From a bacterium (GTDB lineage Bacteria > Bdellovibrionota > FAC87 > UBA2466), in assembly GCA_022842225.1 (NCBI GenBank), contig JALHPX010000184.1, positions 1-6,466 of the forward strand: 6,466 nt of DNA. Direction: 5' to 3'. Shown in pieces: positions 1-4,736 of the stretch (positions are counted from its first letter, which is position 1; each line of letters opens with the position of its first letter). The notes under the pieces were generated by a model that worked only from the letters and a program-made list of their open reading frames with translations, was not told the DNA's origin and did not search any database. A program made the position numbers and the translations under genes.

Positions 1-77
1 ACAAATGGCTTTTTTTCCGTCGTCATAGCGACTTTAGACATCTCACAAAAGCTGTTCCTCGGCAAAAAACTGCTCTC

Positions 78-106
78 GTTGCGAGCGAAGCAAAGCAATC
101 TCCTCG
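78..106. repeat. Sequence resembling a widespread intergenic repeat
   Basis: Bases 79-98 read TTGCGAGCGAAGCAAAGCAA and continue with TCTCC. From memory this closely resembles one arm of an intergenic repeat seen in many unrelated bacterial genomes, whose spurious translations contain strings such as SEAKQS in one direction and EIASLRSQ in the other. Here the plus strand frame 3 gives ASEAKQS and the minus strand gives EIALLRSQ. The ends can pair weakly (TTGC at 79-82 with GCAA at 95-98). No second arm or second copy is present in the window, so this would be a solitary or decayed copy. The match is recognised by eye only; chance resemblance or a real small coding sequence are the alternatives. 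Confidence 0.4.
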
Positions 107-189
107 TCAATAATTTCATGGAGTTGTAGATTAAGCATTGATGCCAATCCAAGCAGGTGCTACTTTTGCAGACTTTCGAACCCTGACAT

Positions 190-195
190 AGGAAG
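190..195 (+). promoter_or_regulatory. Ribosome binding site that supports the TTG start of the hydrolase-like gene
   Basis: AGGAAG lies just before TTG at 199-201, with five bases between the AGGA core and the start codon. An in-frame TGA at 184-186 blocks any start further upstream, and TTG is the first initiator-type codon after it. The encoded N-terminus is a good signal peptide, which a later start would remove. Confidence 0.65.
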
Positions 196-198
196 TCG

Positions 199-2241
199 TT
201 GAAGTTTTTAAAGGTTCTGTGCGGAACTATCCCGCTCCTTTTCTCTCCTCTAACCCACGCCGCTGATCGCGCCGGGGCTCTGGACTTGTCCGCCCTATGC
301 TCGACCATTTTGCTGGCTCAAAACTTTTCACCACCGAATCCATTGGAAGTCGCCCAAGACCGCGCCAAGCTAGCGGCAGAACGCAGTCGCCTAGCGCTGC
401 CCCTTCTCAATGGTTACAGCGGCTACACTGACGGCTTCCCAAATGCCCTCATGCGGCTGTTCTATCGACGAGAAATTCTGTTTCACCAGCTGGAGCAAGT
501 TGAGACTCGTTTGTCCAGTTTGGAGCGCCACTGGAATTCAGCTATCAATCGCCAGCTATCCGCAGAACTCGAAGCCGCCAAAGAAGCGGGCACAGTGCAG
601 GCCTTTATCGGCGAATACCGCCCGCTTGTGAATGAAGCCTTGGCTACTTCGCACCCCACTTTCGACAGAAAAGGCGAAGAGAGCCAAATCCGAATTTTGC
701 TCGATGCCCTACGACGCCGATACATTCCCGTCAGCGCCGCTGAGACAAAAAAGATCAAGACCGCTCTAGTGAGTCATGGCCAGCCTGTTTGGACACTTTT
801 TGATTCGACCTCCGGATCTGGAACCCTGCGATACTTCGATCCCGACACCCCTCTGCACTATCACCACGCCACTGACCATTCGTCGGTTTACTCCAACATG
901 ATCACCGAGATGAAACGGTCTTTCCCTTTAAAGGACGCTTTCATCACTCCCGAGCTAGCTCCTCTTCTCAGTCTGCAACCCTCCGACATCATCGACCCAG
1001 TTGTCTTCTCTGCAGCCACTCAAACATTTGAGCTACTACTGCCGCGCAAGCGAGTTATGGTCCGATTCAATCGCGACTTATCGCTTTTGGAGATGATGCC
1101 GATCGATGGACGCATTCCGCGACCTGATAGCCCCGTGCTCGCATTAGCGCATGGTGCAACTACATGGGGGAGCAACGTCGCCAGTTGGACAGACATGATT
1201 CCCGTTTTCGAAAACGCAGGCTTTAATCCCAATGCGATCGATTTGGAGAGTGCCATGGGGTACTTGGCCACCTCACCCGAGGCGCGCAAACCTGCCGCCA
1301 CGGCGGCGGTGATTAATGAATGGCTGCATGATTTGCGAAAGCAAACCGACAATGCGCAGCCAATCGTCGCTGTTGGCCGCAGCTTTGGCAGTACCCAACA
1401 CTTCACGGCTGCATTGGCCACTCATTGGTTCGGAGTGAAGGAAAATCGCGAAGGAGCGGATGCCCTGGTGCTCACTTCGTTCTCCAACCCAGAAAAACTC
1501 CAAGAAGGTTTCGAGCGCATTCACTCGTTGATGCTGCGACAGCATGGCGACCCAATGCGTGGACTCATCCCCGAATCCATCGCCCACTTAACCGCTTTTG
1601 CCGAGCAATTAAATAAAGTGATGGCTGGCGTGAGTGGCATCTCACCCAGCTCGTTAAACACTTTTGGCGACGATATTCTCTTTGTTCAGGGCGAAGCAGA
1701 TGCGGATGGTGGTCCTACCGCCGTCCAGGACTTAATCGACTTCCGCGATCGGCGCGCACCCAAGGCCCACATTTATGTCGTCCCCGATCCTTGGGGAATG
1801 CTCATGCAAAGTTCTGAATTAGATCCCGACAACCGCGAAGCAAGCCACTTTCTCCTTACCTCGCGCGGCAACGTGACGAAGAAAAACCGCGGCAACGCTT
1901 TCCCAGGCATTCCCGAAGAGAACTTGCCCCAACTAGGAGATCAGAACATCGAAATCCAAGCCCTCACGTGGGCGTTTTTGGATTACCGCGCGGACCTGTC
2001 CCCCTACACGTCCGATTCTTCTAAGGCCCGTATCTTGGCAGGCCGAAATACCCTCACGGGTAGCTACGCGCACTACGCTTATTTCAAATGGTATTTGCAG
2101 CAGTTGATCAAAGACGGCCACACGCTGCCAACGTATGAAGCTCTCATTTCCGACGCCACCAGCGCGGGTGGAAGCACTCTGGCCGAGCGCCTAAAGCGCG
2201 TTTGGACTTTTATCGAACGTCTACGTATTCAGAACCTATAA
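199..2241 (+). CDS. Exported alpha/beta-hydrolase-like protein of unknown function
   Basis: A 680-residue protein with a TTG start preceded by AGGAAG. Residues 1-21 form a Sec signal peptide: Lys at 2 and 5, a hydrophobic core at 6-18, and a signal peptidase I site after THA (19-21). The mature protein should therefore act in the periplasm, outer membrane or outside the cell. Cys8 is too close to the N-terminus to be a lipobox. Residues about 50-130 are charged and look helical. Residues 219-227 contain four histidines. The C-terminal half, from about 310, looks like an alpha/beta hydrolase: strand and oxyanion-type LALAHG (314-319), nucleophile elbow GRSFG with Ser395, a later strand ILFVQGEAD with Asp501 or Asp503 as the acid, and His550 as a possible base. 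The triad is inferred from order and spacing only. An esterase, lipase or peptidase role is possible; the substrate cannot be named. It stands alone, converging on gltX, and the roughly 300 residues before the hydrolase part match nothing I recognise. Confidence 0.85.
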   Translation: MKFLKVLCGTIPLLFSPLTHAADRAGALDLSALCSTILLAQNFSPPNPLEVAQDRAKLAAERSRLALPLLNGYSGYTDGFPNALMRLFYRREILFHQLEQVETRLSSLERHWNSAINRQLSAELEAAKEAGTVQAFIGEYRPLVNEALATSHPTFDRKGEESQIRILLDALRRRYIPVSAAETKKIKTALVSHGQPVWTLFDSTSGSGTLRYFDPDTPLHYHHATDHSSVYSNMITEMKRSFPLKDAFITPELAPLLSLQPSDIIDPVVFSAATQTFELLLPRKRVMVRFNRDLSLLEMMPIDGRIPRPDSPVLALAHGATTWGSNVASWTDMIPVFENAGFNPNAIDLESAMGYLATSPEARKPAATAAVINEWLHDLRKQTDNAQPIVAVGRSFGSTQHFTAALATHWFGVKENREGADALVLTSFSNPEKLQEGFERIHSLMLRQHGDPMRGLIPESIAHLTAFAEQLNKVMAGVSGISPSSLNTFGDDILFVQGEADADGGPTAVQDLIDFRDRRAPKAHIYVVPDPWGMLMQSSELDPDNREASHFLLTSRGNVTKKNRGNAFPGIPEENLPQLGDQNIEIQALTWAFLDYRADLSPYTSDSSKARILAGRNTLTGSYAHYAYFKWYLQQLIKDGHTLPTYEALISDATSAGGSTLAERLKRVWTFIERLRIQNL

Positions 2242-2251
2242 GCAGAGCGGC
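2242..2251. other. Ten-base gap between convergent stop codons
   Basis: The hydrolase-like gene ends with TAA at 2239-2241, and gltX on the other strand ends with TAG at 2254-2252. The gap is too short for a hairpin terminator. Transcripts from the two sides must therefore either end inside the opposite gene or overlap. Confidence 0.9.
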
Positions 2252-3676
2252 CTATTTAGAAAGTGCCTTCACAGCGTTATCTAGTCGCCGCAAAACAGTA
2301 TCCCTGCCCTGCACTTCGAGCATTTCCGTTAATCCCGGACTCACTTTTCCGCCGGTCACCGCGAAGCGAATGGCTTGACCAATCGGACCAAATTTCACAC
2401 CTGCTTCCGCAGCCGCTGCCTTTATCGTCGCATCTAGCTCCGTGGCGGAGAAATTAGCTTTCTCCAGTTTGGGCCGAACTTTACCGAGCAAGTCGACCAT
2501 CTTCGCGCGCTCTTCCGCCGATTTGGTTTCCGCCGGATAAGACTCAGGATCGGCTCCAAACAGACATTCCATCTGCTCCAAAAGCTCCACTACCGTCTTC
2601 ACTTTCCCCTTAATTGCCGTCACACCCATTTCGAGGCGTTTAGGGTCTGCTGTCTTTAGGAAGCTCGCCTTGTCCGAAAAATGCTTCTGCGTGTAAGCCA
2701 ATAACTCAGCTGATGGGGTCGATTCCATCCACTTGCCGCTCACCCAATCGAGTTTCTCTGTGTTGAAGATCGCATTGGATTTACCGACGTGGTCTAACGA
2801 GAAAAATTTCTTCAGCTCTTCGAGAGTAAAAATTTCCTGGTCGCCATGGCTCCATCCGAGACGCACCAAAAAATTAACCAACGCGGGCGGAAGAAAACCC
2901 ATGTTGCGGTATTCCAGAGTAGAAGCCGCGCCATGACGTTTGCTTAATTTTTGTCTATCCGCACCTAAAATCATCGGCACGTGTGCAAACTCTGGAACCT
3001 TCATGCCCAGTGCGTGATAAAGCGCAATCTGCTTGGGGGTATTATTGATGTGGTCTTCGCCCCGTACCACATGAGTAATTCCCTGGAAGTTATCGTCGAT
3101 AACCACAGAAAAATTATAAGTGGGCGAACCATTTCCACGCAGCAAAATCCAATCGTCCATCTCCGTATTGGGAATGGTGATCGGTCCGCGGATCAAATCG
3201 TTAAACGTTGTCTCGCCCGTGGTTGGCATCTTGAATCGAATGGGCGCTGTAGGTGATGTGGAGACTTTATTTGGATTAAAGCGATAGCGCCAAGGCTTGC
3301 CTTCTTTCTGCGCCTTCTCTCGCATCGCATCCAACTCAGCGTCGGTGTAACCACAGCGAAAGGCCTTCCCTTCATCGAGCAACTTCTGCGCGACTTGGCG
3401 ATAAACGTCGAAACGCTTGCTCTGTTCGACGGGCGTTTCGTCCCAATCCAGGCCCATCCAAGTGAGCGAACCCAAGATATCCTCGGTAAATTTAGCGTCG
3501 GAACGCTCTACGTCCGTATCCTCAATGCGTAAAAGAAACTTCCCGCCCGTTGACTTAGCGAACAACCAATTGAATAGTGCCGTTCTAGCTCCTCCGACAT
3601 GCAAAAAGCCCGTTGGAGAAGGTGCGAAGCGAACCCGCGTTTGGACTAGCGGGTTTTTCGAAGATGTATTGTCCAT
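2252..3676 (-). CDS. gltX: Glutamyl-tRNA synthetase (GluRS)
   Basis: Class I aminoacyl-tRNA synthetase that joins glutamate to tRNA-Glu using ATP in the cytoplasm. From the ATG at 3676 it has 474 residues, close to the 471 of E. coli GluRS. The Rossmann catalytic domain carries the HIGH-type motif as HVGG (26-29) within FAPSPTGFLHVGGART, the LRIEDTD motif (49-55), the conserved VRGEDHINNTP segment (204-214) and the KMSKS-type loop KLSKR (243-247). The C-terminal part, from about 320, is the helical anticodon-binding region and ends with the usual FGPIGQAIRFAVTGG and SPGL segments. The frame extends eight codons further to a TTG at 3700, but the ATG at 3676 has AGG three bases upstream and gives a normal N-terminus. 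In the region that binds zinc in E. coli only Cys108 is seen, so this looks like a zinc-free form. Whether it also charges tRNA-Gln cannot be told from the sequence. It is transcribed away from the str operon. Confidence 0.97.
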   Translation of the reverse strand: MDNTSSKNPLVQTRVRFAPSPTGFLHVGGARTALFNWLFAKSTGGKFLLRIEDTDVERSDAKFTEDILGSLTWMGLDWDETPVEQSKRFDVYRQVAQKLLDEGKAFRCGYTDAELDAMREKAQKEGKPWRYRFNPNKVSTSPTAPIRFKMPTTGETTFNDLIRGPITIPNTEMDDWILLRGNGSPTYNFSVVIDDNFQGITHVVRGEDHINNTPKQIALYHALGMKVPEFAHVPMILGADRQKLSKRHGAASTLEYRNMGFLPPALVNFLVRLGWSHGDQEIFTLEELKKFFSLDHVGKSNAIFNTEKLDWVSGKWMESTPSAELLAYTQKHFSDKASFLKTADPKRLEMGVTAIKGKVKTVVELLEQMECLFGADPESYPAETKSAEERAKMVDLLGKVRPKLEKANFSATELDATIKAAAAEAGVKFGPIGQAIRFAVTGGKVSPGLTEMLEVQGRDTVLRRLDNAVKALSK

Positions 3677-3783
3677 AGGCCTGGCACAGTAGCAGGTCAA
3701 ACCCCGAAAAGGTACCCACTAAGAGCATTCCTGCTTCCAGCAATGATTGTTCTGCAGGGCCTTTTGGATGCGTTTTCTCCTGG

Positions 3784-3812
3784 TTGAGACCGCAAAATGG
3801 TTTGACTTTAAA
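3784..3812 (+). promoter_or_regulatory. Candidate sigma70-type promoter for the str operon (upstream)
   Basis: TTGAGA at 3784-3789 matches the -35 consensus in five of six positions. After a 17-base spacer, TTTAAA at 3807-3812 matches the -10 in four of six. Transcription would start near 3819, giving a leader of about 40 bases before the rpsL ATG. Recognised by consensus only. Confidence 0.4.
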
Positions 3813-3830
3813 AATCGCTATTGTTACAGG
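3802..3830 (+). promoter_or_regulatory. Candidate sigma70-type promoter for the str operon (downstream)
   Basis: TTGACT at 3802-3807 matches the -35 consensus in five of six positions. After a 17-base spacer, TACAGG at 3825-3830 is a poor -10 (three of six). It overlaps the other candidate, so at most one may be used in a given condition. Start of transcription would be near 3837. Confidence 0.3.
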
Positions 3831-3861
3831 TCCTTAGTTTAAATTTCTGAGGAAACCATAG

Positions 3862-4236
3862 ATGCCGACAATCAATCAACTTGTCCGCGAAGGCCGCGCC
3901 AAAGTTCGTTCCAAAAACAAGGCACCAGCCTTGGCAGCTTGCCCGCAGCGACGTGGAGTATGTGTTCGCGTTTATACGACGACACCCAAGAAGCCGAACT
4001 CCGCACTTCGCAAGGTAGCCCGTGTACGGCTAACCAATGGATATGAAGTGACTTCCTACATTCCTGGCGAAGGCCACAATCTTCAGGAGCACTCCGTAGT
4101 ATTGATTCGCGGCGGCCGGGTAAAAGATCTTCCCGGAGTTCGCTATCACATCGTCCGGGGCACTTTAGACACCACTGGCGTTGAAAAACGGAAACAATCT
4201 CGGTCCAAGTACGGCGCAAAAGCCGGAAAAGCCTAA
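3862..4236 (+). CDS. rpsL: 30S ribosomal protein S12
   Basis: S12 sits at the decoding centre of the 30S subunit and helps monitor codon-anticodon pairing. The protein has 124 residues, the same length and numbering as E. coli S12. Hallmarks are PTINQLVR at the start, CPQRRGVC (27-34), TTTPKKPNSALRK (39-51), GEGHNLQEHS (69-78) and RGGRVKDLPGVRYH (83-96). The positions where streptomycin-resistance or dependence changes are known in E. coli are wild type here (Lys43, Lys88, Pro91), so S12-based resistance is not expected. Asp89, which carries the methylthio modification in E. coli, is present. GAGGA at 3849-3853 lies eight bases before the ATG, a good ribosome binding site. It is the first gene of the str operon; no rpoB or rpoC precedes it, gltX being upstream on the other strand. 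Confidence 0.99.
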   Translation: MPTINQLVREGRAKVRSKNKAPALAACPQRRGVCVRVYTTTPKKPNSALRKVARVRLTNGYEVTSYIPGEGHNLQEHSVVLIRGGRVKDLPGVRYHIVRGTLDTTGVEKRKQSRSKYGAKAGKA

Positions 4237-4257
4237 TTAGAGTTTTGAAGAGGATAT

Positions 4258-4728
4258 ATGCCTAGAAGAGGAAACATCGTTCACCGGGAAGTCGTCGCAG
4301 ACTCCAAGTATAACGAGAAGCTGGTCACCAAGTTTATCAACTCCGTCATGATCGACGGAAAGCGCAGCACTGCCGAAGGCATCGTGTACGGCGCTTTGGA
4401 ACTCATCCATCAGAAAACGAAGGATGATCCGATGAAGGTCTTCAAAAAGGCCTTGGGCAACGTCCGCCCATCGGTGGAAGTAAAATCCCGCCGGGTCGGT
4501 GGTTCCACTTATCAAGTTCCCGTCGAAATTCGTCCTGAGCGTCGCAACGCGCTGGCGTTCCGCTGGATGAAGGATTTCGCTCACGCACGTCGTGGCGGCT
4601 CCATGATGGACAAACTTTCCCAAGAACTCTTTGACGCCGCAGAAAACCGCGGTGAATCCGTTAAGAAAAAAGAGGACGTCCATAGAATGGCTGAAGCCAA
4701 CAAGGCTTTCGCTCACTATCGCTGGTAA
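4258..4728 (+). CDS. rpsG: 30S ribosomal protein S7
   Basis: S7 starts assembly of the 30S head by binding the 3' major domain of 16S rRNA, and lies near the E site and mRNA exit. The protein has 156 residues, the usual bacterial length. Family features are the basic PRRG N-terminus, YNEKLVTKFINSVMIDGKRS (18-37), the beta-hairpin region VRPSVEVKSRRVGGSTYQVP (69-88), EIRPERRNALAFRWM (90-104) and the AHYRW end. AAGAGGA at 4248-4254 lies just before the ATG with a short three-base spacer, a good ribosome binding site. The gap after rpsL is 21 bases and the gap before fusA is 8, so the three genes form one transcription unit. In E. coli, S7 represses its own operon by binding the rpsL-rpsG gap; the gap here is too short for that structure. 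Confidence 0.99.
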   Translation: MPRRGNIVHREVVADSKYNEKLVTKFINSVMIDGKRSTAEGIVYGALELIHQKTKDDPMKVFKKALGNVRPSVEVKSRRVGGSTYQVPVEIRPERRNALAFRWMKDFAHARRGGSMMDKLSQELFDAAENRGESVKKKEDVHRMAEANKAFAHYRW

Positions 4729-4736
4729 TTACATCT

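Larger units (their letters stand above)
1..198. other. Left-edge leader region, no convincing gene
   Basis: No reading frame here is convincing as a gene. Plus frame 1 is open from the window edge to a TAG at 127-129 (42 codons) and could be the tail of an upstream gene, but nothing in its translation is recognisable. It is followed in frame by TGA at 139-141 and TGA at 184-186. On the minus strand a frame of 31 codons runs from an ATG at 138 to a TGA at 43; it is discussed as a finding. A run of seven or more T lies near bases 10-16, but any stem it might belong to is outside the window. A weak promoter-like pair for the next gene is TTGATG (138-143), a 17-base spacer, then TACTTT (161-166); the second box matches the consensus in only three positions. 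Confidence 0.5.
3677..3861. other. Divergent intergenic region between gltX and rpsL
   Basis: This stretch of 185 bases must hold the promoters and leaders of gltX (leftward) and of the rpsL-rpsG-fusA operon (rightward). Two overlapping sigma70-like pairs face rpsL and are listed separately. No good pair facing gltX was found that would leave the ATG inside the transcript. A weak inverted repeat CCTGC (3730-3734) and GCAGG (3754-3758) has a 19-base loop and no T-run, so it is not called a terminator. No tRNA or other RNA gene is seen. Confidence 0.7.

Noticed and set aside
1..129. Plus-strand frame open from the window edge to TAG at 127-129
   Set aside because: Forty-two codons with no recognisable motif and overlap with the repeat-like sequence; it may be the tail of an upstream gene, but the window does not show enough to call it.
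1020..1421. A 133-codon open frame on the minus strand within the hydrolase-like gene
   Set aside because: The plus-strand frame has a signal peptide, ribosome binding site and hydrolase motifs; the minus frame has none of these.
3672..3700. Promoter-like pair facing gltX: TTGACC (3700-3695), 17 bases, TATGGA (3677-3672)
   Set aside because: The second box overlaps the gltX ATG, so transcription would begin inside the gene, and the -10 match is poor.
3677..3700. Eight-codon N-terminal extension of GluRS starting at TTG 3700
   Set aside because: The extension (MTCYCARP) is not like GluRS N-termini, the ATG at 3676 has AGG upstream, and an ATG start gives the usual length.
3730..3758. Inverted repeat CCTGC and GCAGG in the gltX-rpsL gap
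   Set aside because: A five-pair stem with a 19-base loop and no T-run is not a credible terminator or riboswitch.
3872..4219. A 115-codon open frame on the minus strand within rpsL
   Set aside because: It lies inside a certain S12 gene and its translation is unlike any recognisable protein.
4237..4716. A 159-codon open frame on the minus strand covering almost all of rpsG
   Set aside because: It mirrors a certain ribosomal protein gene, has no ribosome binding site, and its translation resembles no known protein. It is a product of codon use on the other strand.
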